The position numbers and the translations under genes are program-made. From Agarilytica sp033852175 (lineage in GTDB: Bacteria > Pseudomonadota > Gammaproteobacteria > Pseudomonadales > Cellvibrionaceae), in NCBI GenBank assembly GCA_033852175.1, contig JAWSUY010000015.1, forward strand, positions 62,001 through 126,000: 64,000 bases of DNA, written 5' to 3'. Shown here piece by piece: positions 25,454-34,369 of the stretch (within the stretch, counting starts at the first letter, position 1; the number at the start of each line of letters is the position of its first letter). The notes beneath the pieces were generated by a model. That model had not been told where the DNA came from and searched no databases. It saw only the letters and a list, made by a program, of their open reading frames with translations.

Positions 25454-26764
25454 ATGCCCCTTCATCGCCTCGTTCAAACAATAATGACTCGCATATTTAT
25501 TTCCTTTCTCTGCCTATCGACACTTTATGCCTGCAATCCACCCAACCACGATATAAATACCAATATGCCTTCCAAAAATACGATCATTTTTATTCCTGGT
25601 TATTACGGCAGTGAATTACAAAAAATATCAGACAAAAAAAAGGTATGGATTACCGCCATGCAGGCCATATTCGGCAAAAAGACAATGGCCGTAGATGAAT
25701 TGGATCTCGAAATACCCCATTCAGAGCCCTACTCTGTGGGCGGAATACTAAAAAATGTAAGTCTGTTATTCGGCCTGATTAAGATAGATGCCTACGGAAA
25801 ATTTTTAACGCTACTGGACTCAATTCCAGGTTATGACGTCATTCCATTTTCATACGACTGGCGCCGTGACAATATTATTGCTGTTAAAAGCCTATCTTTA
25901 CTTGTGGATAAACTTAAACGCGAAAAGCCCGACCATAAAATCACTATCGTTGCCCATAGCATGGGCGGTTTAATTACCAGTTACTATTTGCGCTACGGCA
26001 ACCAGCCCTATCATACCGCTATTGAAAATTGGGCTGGCGCTAAAAATATCGACAAAGTAATAATGGCCGCAGTCCCCTTTCGTGGGGTTATGCTGGTATT
26101 TCGCAATATGGAAACAGGCATAAAGTTTGGCTTTAACTCTCAACTCATGAAACCTCATGCTGTGGCATCCTTTGGCTCCAGTTATCAAACCTTATTTTTG
26201 GATGAGCACGATCTGCTAAACAACCAACTCAAACCATTTGTTGGAGCTCATGACGCACAAACCTGGAAAACTCATCAATGGGGCTTACTTAAAAACTTCA
26301 CCAATGCGTCACAAAAATCCATGCACAACCGCTTTGAGTTCGTTGCAAATGCACTGACTGGAAGTCGAAAATTTCTAAACTTAATTAACGCAGCGAAAAC
26401 TGAGAAAAAACCAATAAAACCCAGCCCAACCACAAAAAATGACTCTTCACTGGGAACACCTCTTTTGTACATTCACTCTAATGGGCACAAAACATTGCAA
26501 AAAATGATCGTTAATAATATTGGAGAAACTCCTCGCCTAATTTTTAACAACGAACAACTCGACAAGCACTACCCCAACAGCAACATTCGTTTGTTTGCCG
26601 AAGGTGATAGTACCGTGACAACGGCATCATCAACCTTGCCTTTAGCCTTTCAAATCAATTCGGAGACTACAACGATAAACCTAACAACTGCCGAGCACAG
26701 TAAGATTTATAACGACAAAAAAACACTTGCGGCGCTCCAACAATTTCTGCAGGGTCAAGAATGA
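25454..26764 (+). CDS. LCAT/PDAT-like alpha/beta hydrolase, probable lipoprotein
   Basis: Probable lipase or acyltransferase (436 aa) of the lecithin:cholesterol acyltransferase fold. The oxyanion region is IIFIPGYYGSELQ, the tryptophan-arginine block is FSYDWRRDN, and the nucleophile elbow is VAHSMGG. GDSTVT and AEHSKI near the C-terminus are the likely Asp and His of the triad. The N-terminus looks like a lipoprotein signal (FLCLSTLYAC), so it is probably tethered in the periplasm or outer membrane. An internal ATG at 25484 is an equally good start; neither has a clear ribosome site. It lies just right of the IS in an accessory stretch. Confidence 0.75.
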   Translation: MPLHRLVQTIMTRIFISFLCLSTLYACNPPNHDINTNMPSKNTIIFIPGYYGSELQKISDKKKVWITAMQAIFGKKTMAVDELDLEIPHSEPYSVGGILKNVSLLFGLIKIDAYGKFLTLLDSIPGYDVIPFSYDWRRDNIIAVKSLSLLVDKLKREKPDHKITIVAHSMGGLITSYYLRYGNQPYHTAIENWAGAKNIDKVIMAAVPFRGVMLVFRNMETGIKFGFNSQLMKPHAVASFGSSYQTLFLDEHDLLNNQLKPFVGAHDAQTWKTHQWGLLKNFTNASQKSMHNRFEFVANALTGSRKFLNLINAAKTEKKPIKPSPTTKNDSSLGTPLLYIHSNGHKTLQKMIVNNIGETPRLIFNNEQLDKHYPNSNIRLFAEGDSTVTTASSTLPLAFQINSETTTINLTTAEHSKIYNDKKTLAALQQFLQGQE

Positions 26765-27146
26765 AGGTATTTACTGCCAGGGAGGAAGGTAAGTCCACTT
26801 TTCGTGGGTAAGAACGAAACCAAACGCCAAGTCAAATACAAGCACTACAAAAATTGAGCACGCCTCATCAAGTCCAAACATTCAACTGTAAACTTAGTTT
26901 TAAACGTGGCGCCTGTCAGCTATATCTTACAAGAATACGGGCTTATCTCGCCTATTCCCTTTTCTCGCAGCATGACACTATAGTCATGTTGTCACTGAGT
27001 AGTTATTAAGAGCTACAGCGAATAAGCACAACCAAGCTAACACAACAGTTCAAATGCTTGGCCAATACTATTTCGTTATGGCAATACCCTTGTAGTGATA
27101 TTCAACAAACAGCACCTCAACATTCATCAATAACAGAAGACGCAAC
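26765..27146. other. Intergenic region without recognised genes
   Basis: A 382-bp stretch between the LCAT-like gene and a small hypothetical. Only a short palindrome CATGAC/GTCATG separated by ACTATA is notable (around 26971-26988). No terminator or clear promoter was recognised. Confidence 0.35.
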
Positions 27147-27521
27147 ATGAAACATTGCATAATCGCAGTACGAACCAATTATCAATACCCAAAGCATTCG
27201 ATATACAGTTCGATAACCTGCCATTATGATCAATGCTCTGACATCGGTTACGTTCTGAGAAAACGCTACAATTCGATAGGCTCTATTAAAGAGTTATTGT
27301 CCGTAGGAGATGTAAATAGCCAAGAAAAAAATCAGCTTAACGATTTTCATAACAAGTGGGGATATGCTTGGAATGAAACAGCGTCCATTATTCACATTAG
27401 CTTAACAGCCCTAATATCATACAGCGACAACATGAACGCTGATCGCCTTCATATATTTGAAGACAACGCCTGGGAGAGTTTACTACTCCGAGAACCTGAA
27501 GAAGTATTGATGACGGCCTAA
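27147..27521 (+). CDS. Hypothetical protein, 124 aa, resembling a phage/plasmid-borne small protein family
   Basis: No assigned function. The pattern SITCHYDQCSDIGYVLRKRY followed by IGSIKELLSVGDVNS resembles small proteins often seen in prophages and plasmids, with a YCHWDGYP..VG..L..HY...KV..LI.LGDIS layout; here the residues are diverged. It is cytosolic and mixed alpha/beta by eye. AGAAGACGCAAC precedes the ATG. It stands alone, flanked on the left by a gene-free stretch and on the right, overlapping its stop, by a solo copy of the IS end, so it may have arrived with mobile DNA. Confidence 0.6.
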   Translation: MKHCIIAVRTNYQYPKHSIYSSITCHYDQCSDIGYVLRKRYNSIGSIKELLSVGDVNSQEKNQLNDFHNKWGYAWNETASIIHISLTALISYSDNMNADRLHIFEDNAWESLLLREPEEVLMTA

Positions 27522-27543
27522 TTAGTGCCTATCCAGAAATGGC
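27518..27543 (+). repeat. Solo IS-end-like sequence
   Basis: CTAATTAG (27518-27525) followed by TGCCTATCCAGAAATGG. This matches the inward-reading right end of the ISNCY-like element over 17 bases with one change, and it has the same CTANNTAG flank. No transposase is attached; it is probably a relic or a target-like site. Confidence 0.6.
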
Positions 27544-27597
27544 TCATAACGAGGTTTAATTGAAACGACCTGCTTTTCTCAGCTGAAACCCTCCCAA

Positions 27598-27625
27598 CCG
27601 TTAGCCGTTAGCCGTTAGCCGTTAG
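27598..27625. repeat. Heptanucleotide tandem repeat, four copies
   Basis: CCGTTAG repeated four times exactly, then CC. The repeat overlaps the stop codon of the SDR gene (minus strand), whose TAA lies in the last unit, so change of copy number would leave the protein unaltered. Confidence 0.8.
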
Positions 27626-28467
27626 CCTTCAGATTTTGCAGCCTTTAAAATGATTTTATCTAACAACCACGTTGGGAATATAGGTTTTATCGCTCGAAAT
27701 AAATGCGTCGGAAAGGTTACGCGATATCGTGCTTTAGGTTTGTCAGATTCAAGTGCATGAATTAACTTATCCACCACCGCTTCGGGGTCCAATGTAAATC
27801 CCGAAGTTGCACCCTCCTTCTTTAAGCGCTTTAGTGCGCCATCATAACGAGACTTATGACGACTCGCCGCTATATCAACATTATCTGCTAACGCAATCAG
27901 GCAGTTTTTTCGAAAATTGGTTTTTATTGGTCCTGGCTGAATAATACTAACTTTTGTATTTGTTTCGCTAAGCTCAATTCGAAGCGTATCCGTTAAGCCT
28001 TCTAAGGCATGTTTACTTGCATTATAAGCGCCGCGCATGGGCATGCTTATAAACCCAAGAATCGAACCACACTGAACAATGCGTGCGCGATCTTTACACA
28101 TAAACGGCAATATTCTTACGGTCAGCTCATGCGTCCCAAAAACATTTGTTTCGAATTGTTTTCTTAGCGCATCACGTGACAAGTCCTCTACCGCCCCAGG
28201 CTGACCATACGCACCATTATTAAATAGAGCATATAAATCACCTCCGCTGATCGCCAAGGTTGCATCTATAGCCTGAACAATAGATTCACTGGAGTTTAGA
28301 TCAAGATGAATAACATGATCGACACCCTCTTGCTTAAGCCCATCTATATCTTTAGGGTTCCTAACAGAGGCAATAACTTGATAGCCACGCTTTTGTAGAG
28401 TAATCGCTGCACTGCGACCAATGCCACTGGAACAGCCAGTAATAAGTATGGATTTATTTTGAAGCAT
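27622..28467 (-). CDS. Short-chain dehydrogenase/reductase
   Basis: Rossmann-fold NAD(P)-dependent oxidoreductase (281 aa). The cofactor motif TGCSSGIG is at residues 10-17, NNGAYG corresponds to the NNAG block, and the catalytic YNASK lies near residue 150 with the serine of CGSILGF. The N-terminus fits a classical SDR acting on a lipid- or retinol-like substrate, but the substrate cannot be inferred. Its ATG overlaps the end of the S1/P1 nuclease gene by 14 bp, implying co-transcription. Confidence 0.9.
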   Translation of the reverse strand: MLQNKSILITGCSSGIGRSAAITLQKRGYQVIASVRNPKDIDGLKQEGVDHVIHLDLNSSESIVQAIDATLAISGGDLYALFNNGAYGQPGAVEDLSRDALRKQFETNVFGTHELTVRILPFMCKDRARIVQCGSILGFISMPMRGAYNASKHALEGLTDTLRIELSETNTKVSIIQPGPIKTNFRKNCLIALADNVDIAASRHKSRYDGALKRLKKEGATSGFTLDPEAVVDKLIHALESDKPKARYRVTFPTHLFRAIKPIFPTWLLDKIILKAAKSEG

Positions 28468-29350
28468 TAAGTGTTTTTCTTTTATGGTGTAATTTTAAAT
28501 AATACGCGAGACGCGACACAGCCAGATCAATACGATCTTTTGCTATGACCTGCGAGCGCTCAAAATAGTCTGCGTAGCTAATATCGTAAACATCATGAGA
28601 ATATCGTTGATTTTCTTGATTCCATAAGGCGGGAAGAAATTCATCCTTATCTCCCAAGAAAATATCAGTCAGAGACACTGGAGATGTTCGTCTAAACACA
28701 TCAAATCCTGAATCCCAAAGGGCATGCAAATTGGTTTTACAACGACCAAGGAACCCCATGCGATAGCATGTTTTGTTTCCACCCAAGTCTGATTCGCAGC
28801 TATCGGACAATTTCGTAAAAGAATGTAAAGGCTGATGAAGATCTTGAATAAGGTGTATTTGAAAGCTGATAAGTAGGGCTTCTTGTTTTTTAGTGAGCGG
28901 AGTACCTAACGCTTTATCAATTTCATCTAACATCGTGAGTAACTCACCACGATTCTGAAATCGACAATGCGCATTATCTTCTGTACGCACTACTTCGTTG
29001 TGATAATGCCAGGCAGAAGTATTGTTATCAGCCTTATGAATAAAGGCTTTAGGCAATAACGTTTCATTCTTCAAAAATAGCTGGCTAAATGAAATATCCC
29101 GAACACGATCAGGATAGCTTGCAATTAAGGGCAAGTTATTTCGATCAGCCTCAGGAGAGTTCTCTTTTTTCTCTACGTCAATTAAATCAACCAATTGCTG
29201 ATAATACTGAACCTCCCTCTTGCTTAACCTTTCGAAAGCCTTCTCTGCAATCCACTCATGGCCTTTTGCACTCCAAGCAAAACCATCAATAGAAATCGAT
29301 AATAGTACAAATACGAAGTTAAGCCTTACGGCTTTTTTTAACCAATTCAT
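28454..29350 (-). CDS. S1/P1-type zinc nuclease, secreted
   Basis: Exported phospholipase C/P1 nuclease-fold enzyme (298 aa from ATG 29350) that would cleave single-stranded DNA or RNA in the periplasm or medium. The signal peptide ends SIDGFA, leaving the mature N-terminal tryptophan of WSAKGHEWIA that the family uses as a zinc ligand. Other ligands are visible in SYPDRVRD, SAWHYHN, HLIQDLHQPLHSF and NLHALWDSGF. An upstream in-frame start at 29386 would lengthen the n-region and deepen the overlap with the djlA-like gene, so I prefer 29350. Confidence 0.9.
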   Translation of the reverse strand: MNWLKKAVRLNFVFVLLSISIDGFAWSAKGHEWIAEKAFERLSKREVQYYQQLVDLIDVEKKENSPEADRNNLPLIASYPDRVRDISFSQLFLKNETLLPKAFIHKADNNTSAWHYHNEVVRTEDNAHCRFQNRGELLTMLDEIDKALGTPLTKKQEALLISFQIHLIQDLHQPLHSFTKLSDSCESDLGGNKTCYRMGFLGRCKTNLHALWDSGFDVFRRTSPVSLTDIFLGDKDEFLPALWNQENQRYSHDVYDISYADYFERSQVIAKDRIDLAVSRLAYYLKLHHKRKTLNASK

Positions 29351-30143
29351 AAGCAGATTGCACTTCTTGAGAACGTTCAGTAGCAAGTTTCACCATATCA
29401 TCTGGAACACCTTTTCCTGAGAGTTTGTCAGGATGATATTCACTCATAAGTTTGCGATAGGCGTATTTAATTTCTTTATCGGTCATATCTTTGGATACAC
29501 CCAAAGCCTGATACGCAAGTTCTAGTTCATTGGTCTGCGAACCCGAAGTTTTCCCCCAGCCACTATTGCGATAACCTGCTCGCTCTTGCTGTCCTTGATA
29601 AAAGTGAGCCTGCGCCTTCACCATGCCCAGCAGATGATTAAATGCGAAACGAGAGTAACCCAATGTATTAGCGACATCCTGCATCAGGGCTTCTTCTTTC
29701 TCATGCAGTACACCATCCGCATACGCAATAGTAATCAAGTAAACGAGTAATATTTGCTTCATATTATTGTGTTTACCGCACACAGACAGAAACGCACTAA
29801 GAGCCGCATCAACATCATAATCGGGCTCAGATCCCCGCTTGAAATTTTCGATCGCCTCAGCACGTGCGTTCGTCGACAAGCCCATTTTAGTCATTAGCTG
29901 TTCGGTCGTTTTGACCTCGTCTTCGGAGATCCGACCATCGGATTTCGCCAACTTCCCTAACAACGGGAAAACCACGTCAAAGAAGGCTTTTTCGATATCC
30001 TCTCGATCTTCAGGGCCCACACCTTGTTTGAACCCTGTCACTCCCCTGTCGAAAAAATGGCCTGCAGCAAAGCCAATCACACCGCCGATAAAGCCGAATA
30101 CCGAATAGCCGATAACGGCGCCTATTAATCTGCCTAAAAACAT
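29319..30143 (-). CDS. djlA: DjlA-like membrane co-chaperone (TerB and J domains)
   Basis: Type III J-domain protein (274 aa). An N-terminal glycine-rich membrane helix (IGAVIGYSVFGFIGGVIG) is followed by a TerB-like helical domain (AKSDGRISEDEV, AYADGVLHEKE) and a C-terminal J domain with the HPD motif in SEYHPDKL. It stimulates DnaK ATPase at the membrane. I start it at the ATG at 30143 (MFLGRLIG), which matches the family; the longer reading frame upstream encodes a cysteine-rich, non-conserved stretch. Its end overlaps the nuclease gene by 32 bp. Confidence 0.92.
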   Translation of the reverse strand: MFLGRLIGAVIGYSVFGFIGGVIGFAAGHFFDRGVTGFKQGVGPEDREDIEKAFFDVVFPLLGKLAKSDGRISEDEVKTTEQLMTKMGLSTNARAEAIENFKRGSEPDYDVDAALSAFLSVCGKHNNMKQILLVYLITIAYADGVLHEKEEALMQDVANTLGYSRFAFNHLLGMVKAQAHFYQGQQERAGYRNSGWGKTSGSQTNELELAYQALGVSKDMTDKEIKYAYRKLMSEYHPDKLSGKGVPDDMVKLATERSQEVQSAYELVKKSRKA

Positions 30144-30393
30144 AATGAACTCATTTTGATCAATTGAAATACAAACGGTACAAGCACAATGTCTTTCCCG
30201 CTGTTGTAGGCTGGCAATATTATCGTAAGTCCAGAAGAAGGTCAGTTGATTATTGGCAAAAAGGTAAACAAGGGTAGGCAAGACAAAACGATAAGTTCAG
30301 GAAGCGTAAATCTGCGGAGCTCTTTTAACTCCTACCTCTAAAGAATCAAGTTACTTGCACCATTTTCGGTCCATTAAAAAGACAATAAAGAGC

Positions 30394-32535
30394 TCATTTC
30401 AAGTCCCCAAAATCATCATCGAGCTTGGACAGATTGACGCTAATAGGAATTAACACTTTGAAGGTCGAACCAGCACCCAAAGAGGATTCAAAAAATACAG
30501 CGCCATTATGGAGGGCGCTAATCTCTCTAATAAGGTATAGACCCAATCCCATCCCCTTCTCTATTCCGCCGTGTTCGTCCATCTGGGTAAACTGCCTGTA
30601 TATGCGGTGCTTCTCTTCCTGGGTGAGTCCTGTACCCGTATCCGTTACAGAAAAGGCTACTGCACTATGATCCGCTAATTCGGCTAACTCAGCCTTCATG
30701 GTAACACTGCCATCTTTTGTCGCCTGCACCGCATTAGCAAGCAAATGTAATAATACCTGAATAATTTTTTGCCGATCGGCATATAACCTGACATCATCTT
30801 TTAATGGCAAAATTTCAAAATTTAAATTCGCGTCAGCTATCTGGCCAGCCATTTGACTGCTTGCATCATCCAACAGCATATTGGTGCTTTCCCAATCAAA
30901 TTTGAGTTTAACCTTTCCCGCTTCAAGCTCAGAAACCTCAAGGATATCGCCAATTAATGCCAATAAATGATGGGCGCTACGCTGTACACCTACTAGGGTT
31001 TTATAATTTTGCTCCTCTAAATCCCCTCCAAGCTTAACGATCAGTCTCCGATTAAACCCTATAATGGAATTAATCGGGGTTCGGAGCTCTTGCGACATGG
31101 CCGTTAGAAAATCAGTTTTGGCCCGATTCGCTTTCGTAGCTGTTTGAATAGCATTTTCCAGCTGCTCAGTTCTGTAGTTAAACCAATAAGCCAACAAGCC
31201 CAACTCATCATTTTTGTCATATTCAAGCTTTAAACTCTTGCCGCCCTTTACTTGCGCAGCTTCCGACAGTAAACCCACCATTCGAGTTATCCGATCAATC
31301 ACGCCCACTTTAAGAAATATCAGGGCAAGAATGCCAAAAATAACGGATGAAACAAGTATTGCGCCAAATAGCTTTTGACTCACCAAATCAGATATAGCGC
31401 CATAGGCTTTACGCTCAAACACTGTAACAATGCGCCAATTGGTCGAGGACATTTGGTAGATAAACCCAGTCGAATCGCCACCTAATAATAAATCGTCATA
31501 AATCTCAAACGTTTGCAAAGGCTTGTCATACACACTGACACTCTTTTCGTTCAGCCAGTGATGGGCGACCAAACGCTCAGCCTCGTCTTGATCGATCTGA
31601 TAACTACCCTGCTCCAGGCGGTTCACCAAGTTGAGGTATTCTGGCTTCTGGATAGACATATCGTCAAAAAGAGAAGCGTCCATACGATTTAAGCCATCCA
31701 GTATGGCCTTAAACGTTGGATATCCTCGAACTAAATCATCTAGGTACTCGAAAGCATTGTTGCCTCCATATGCCTGCGTACGCGATACATCAAACCCGAG
31801 TATAGGAAACACGATAAAGCGGTTGTTTCGGTCAACAACAAACGCATAGGCATCCAAGCCATTGATGATTTCATTCAGAATCTGTGCGACACCATCAAGC
31901 TTGAGATCAACCGTTGCGACGCCTATAAACTTGCCCTCCCGCTTCATTGGAGCGGTACATGTCACCATAGGTTGTAGGGAATATGGGTCGGTATAGGATT
32001 TTGACCAATAAACTTCTTGGTCTAGAATTCTAGACGGAACATACCACTCCTCACCATGATAACCTGGGCCCTGAGGGAGATTGTAGTCATTCAAAAATTC
32101 GAGCTGTCCGGCTTTGTTCTGCGCCCAAAAGTAACTATTTCTGCCTAACGCAGGATCAAATTCATAGGGCTCAGGCCAAACACCTCCCCCGGCATAAATT
32201 TCAGTTGCCCCCTCAGGCTGCAACATCACAGGAACGGTTTTGGTTAAAATTTTCGCAATAGAATCTCTAGGTAATGCCGCAGCACTAGAAGCAATAGTCC
32301 GAGATACGCCACGAACCTCTTGCATCTCACGTTCGAGTGCAAGTGAAATATTTTGACCCAACTTGATCTGGCTATCGAGTGACATTGCGATCAGCTGAGG
32401 ACGGCCTTCCAGCCAAATAACAGAAAAGCTGGCGGCTATAATCAACGCGATCAGTAGCAACAAGCCAAGCACAAGGTTTCTGCTTATGCTGTAGCTAAAA
32501 TCGGATGTAGCTATTGGGGAAGTTTTGGGACCCAT
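30394..32535 (-). CDS. Sensor histidine kinase-like protein with H-to-Q change in the H-box
   Basis: Membrane sensor (713 aa). One N-terminal helix, a large periplasmic Cache-type domain (YWSKSYTDPYSLQPMVTC), a second helix (about residues 390-412), a HAMP segment, a HisKA dimerisation region and a HATPase domain. The H-box reads MSQELRTPINSIIGF: the phospho-accepting histidine is glutamine (residue 482, CAA at 31090-31092). The ATP-binding part looks intact (LLANAVQAT, DTGTGLT, GMGLGLYL). No receiver domain or response regulator lies nearby. ATG 32535 is preferred to a TTG at 32547. It may be a pseudokinase or signal through another phosphorylation route. Confidence 0.88.
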   Translation of the reverse strand: MGPKTSPIATSDFSYSISRNLVLGLLLLIALIIAASFSVIWLEGRPQLIAMSLDSQIKLGQNISLALEREMQEVRGVSRTIASSAAALPRDSIAKILTKTVPVMLQPEGATEIYAGGGVWPEPYEFDPALGRNSYFWAQNKAGQLEFLNDYNLPQGPGYHGEEWYVPSRILDQEVYWSKSYTDPYSLQPMVTCTAPMKREGKFIGVATVDLKLDGVAQILNEIINGLDAYAFVVDRNNRFIVFPILGFDVSRTQAYGGNNAFEYLDDLVRGYPTFKAILDGLNRMDASLFDDMSIQKPEYLNLVNRLEQGSYQIDQDEAERLVAHHWLNEKSVSVYDKPLQTFEIYDDLLLGGDSTGFIYQMSSTNWRIVTVFERKAYGAISDLVSQKLFGAILVSSVIFGILALIFLKVGVIDRITRMVGLLSEAAQVKGGKSLKLEYDKNDELGLLAYWFNYRTEQLENAIQTATKANRAKTDFLTAMSQELRTPINSIIGFNRRLIVKLGGDLEEQNYKTLVGVQRSAHHLLALIGDILEVSELEAGKVKLKFDWESTNMLLDDASSQMAGQIADANLNFEILPLKDDVRLYADRQKIIQVLLHLLANAVQATKDGSVTMKAELAELADHSAVAFSVTDTGTGLTQEEKHRIYRQFTQMDEHGGIEKGMGLGLYLIREISALHNGAVFFESSLGAGSTFKVLIPISVNLSKLDDDFGDLK

Positions 32536-32657
32536 CGACAAGATCAATAGTTGATTTCGTTTGAAGCGAAGCGCTCCAGCCTCACTATATATAATAGCCG
32601 CTTTTCACGAATAGGTTAACGTTTCACAGCGATAGAGTGGTCGATTTAAAAAAGAGC

Positions 32658-33224
32658 TTACTTAAAATCACGCTTTAGGCGTTCGTAAGCCTTTCGGATT
32701 AGAATAAACCGTTGTGCATCCCCGCCTTTGTCTGGGTGAGAGCTAGACGCTAACGCCCGGTAACGTGAGCGAATTTCTGGCCAACTCGCATTACTCGCCA
32801 GGTTTAACACATCGAGCGCTGGCTGAAGCTCAGACTCAGACTGATACTTCGACCAAAAGCCATCGAGTAAACCTTGCACTTTATCTTCAGTAATAGAGAA
32901 AAAATTGGATCGATCACAAAAAAAGTCAATATTTGGAGTCACGCTCTCGTCAGCATCCGAGGGGAAGGACTGTTGCCCTAAGCTTGGCAAACTTTGTCTT
33001 TTTCGGATAAAAGCGGAAACAGGCGTCACAATAAGCATTGTGTCGCCACACTCTTCAAGCTGAAAATAAAGCTCGCATAAGCCGGCTTGAGTAAGAAATA
33101 ACTTTTGATAAAGCGAAATTAACGAAGTAGACGACCAAGGGTATAATTTGGCGTCGACAAGTATTTGGACCAGTTCGTATATTTTAAACTCACGTTCAGC
33201 TAAACGCTCCCTAAGCAGAACCAC
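32658..33224 (-). CDS. DNAJ-related protein with C-terminal J domain
   Basis: Cytosolic J-domain protein (188 aa). The N-terminal about 120 residues match the DNAJ-related domain (MVLLRERLAEREFKIYEL, LFLTQAGLCELYFQLEE). The J domain lies at about residues 137-188 with HPD in SSSHPDKGGDA. It is expected to recruit DnaK; the client is unknown. It is the second J protein within 4 kb, but the two are not in one operon because the sensor kinase lies between them. Confidence 0.85.
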   Translation of the reverse strand: MVLLRERLAEREFKIYELVQILVDAKLYPWSSTSLISLYQKLFLTQAGLCELYFQLEECGDTMLIVTPVSAFIRKRQSLPSLGQQSFPSDADESVTPNIDFFCDRSNFFSITEDKVQGLLDGFWSKYQSESELQPALDVLNLASNASWPEIRSRYRALASSSHPDKGGDAQRFILIRKAYERLKRDFK

Positions 33225-33532
33225 AACTTGGTGAACAATTTCACTTAATGTTGAATCGCAAATAACTTATCACCTCTGTTTTCGCCAAGTTTATACCATG
33301 AAAGCTGTTCGCAACCCTCAGAACCTGCCCACCGCCAAAAAAGTGATCATTTTACTTTGTTGAACTGGCACACTTAAGAGCTCTATCCTTCATGTAATAT
33401 ACTCTTACCCCAACAAACGTCAGTCGATAAACGATCAAACTTAAGTTGTCACCTAATACACCTTTTGAAGGCATGAATTTAAATCATTAAGTGTCAATTT
33501 TAGAGGCCTCACATCTACGATACGGAAGAGTC
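33225..33532. other. Intergenic region, nothing recognised
   Basis: A 308-bp stretch between a J-domain gene start and the ion channel stop, both on the minus strand. No gene, stable hairpin with a T-run, or repeat was found. It should contain the promoter of the J-domain gene only if that starts nearby; none was evident. Confidence 0.3.
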
Positions 33533-34348
33533 TTAACAATTCTTGCCAATACTAAGGCCCTGAACCATTCTCTTTAACTCTTCGATATCACCGCGTAAAC
33601 CGTCGATCTCACTCTCAGGTTTTTGCCCCCCACTAGCCTCCAGTTCTTTCTCTCTATCCAAACACTGCTGCTCCTTCTCTAGAGAGCTAACCACAATACC
33701 AATCACCATATTAAGAAACGCAAAAGCAGTGAAGAATATAAACGACAGGTAATATACCCAACTCATTGAATATACGGTCATGGTTTCGTACATGACGTCT
33801 GTCCAGTCTTCGAACGTCATAATCCGAAACAGCGTCAACATACTAACCGCTATATCGCCCCATAATTCAGGGTTAATCGTCGCAAAAAAAGTACTGCCTA
33901 CGGCCGCATAAATATAGAAAATGATGAACAACAGCAACATGACATAACCCAGCTGCGGTAGCGCCTTTAACAGCGAGTTCAACAATACGCGCAACTCGGG
34001 AATGATCGAGATCATTCGCAGAACACGAAAGATCCTAACGAGGCGCCCAACAATCGCCAATTCACTATTATCCACAGGGATAATACTGATCAACACTATT
34101 AACGTGTCGAAGACATTCCAACCATTTAAAAAGAATCGCCGCTTGTTTTTATCACCTAAAAAACGAACGATTATCTCCACAAAAAAGATAGCAGTGATCA
34201 ACCAGTCAAGAAAGATTACGGCCTGAGAAAGCCCAGGTGGCATCTCATAGGTTTTAACTCCCACCACCAACGCCGAAAATATAATAATACTAACAACAAA
34301 AGTTTCGAACATTTTGTTTGAACGAATACGTTCAAAGGTATGCTCCAT
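33533..34348 (-). CDS. Voltage-gated cation channel (bacterial NaV/CaV-like), filter TFEDWTD
   Basis: Six-helix, single-domain channel subunit (271 aa from ATG 34348; a TTG at 34363 would add five residues). S4 carries arginines every third residue in VGRLVRIFRVLRM. The pore loop reads LFRIMTFEDWTDVMYE, with filter TFEDWTD encoded at 33797-33817. S6 (FTAFAFLNMVIGIVV) is followed by a cytoplasmic coiled coil (EKEQQCLDREKELE and DGLRGDIEELKRMV), as in tetrameric bacterial sodium channels. The filter is more acidic than NaChBac's TLESWAS and close to the TLDDWSD of the engineered calcium channel CavAb. Ion selectivity is therefore open. It follows cysS with a 21-bp gap. Confidence 0.88.
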   Translation of the reverse strand: MEHTFERIRSNKMFETFVVSIIIFSALVVGVKTYEMPPGLSQAVIFLDWLITAIFFVEIIVRFLGDKNKRRFFLNGWNVFDTLIVLISIIPVDNSELAIVGRLVRIFRVLRMISIIPELRVLLNSLLKALPQLGYVMLLLFIIFYIYAAVGSTFFATINPELWGDIAVSMLTLFRIMTFEDWTDVMYETMTVYSMSWVYYLSFIFFTAFAFLNMVIGIVVSSLEKEQQCLDREKELEASGGQKPESEIDGLRGDIEELKRMVQGLSIGKNC

Positions 34349-34369
34349 TTTTTCATAATTCAAACTGTA

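Noticed and set aside
27598..27625. CRISPR array
   Set aside because: Units are 7 bp with no spacers; a simple tandem repeat.
30144..30281. N-terminal extension of the djlA-like gene
   Set aside because: Encodes a cysteine-rich, non-conserved stretch; MFLGRLIG at 30143 is the family start.
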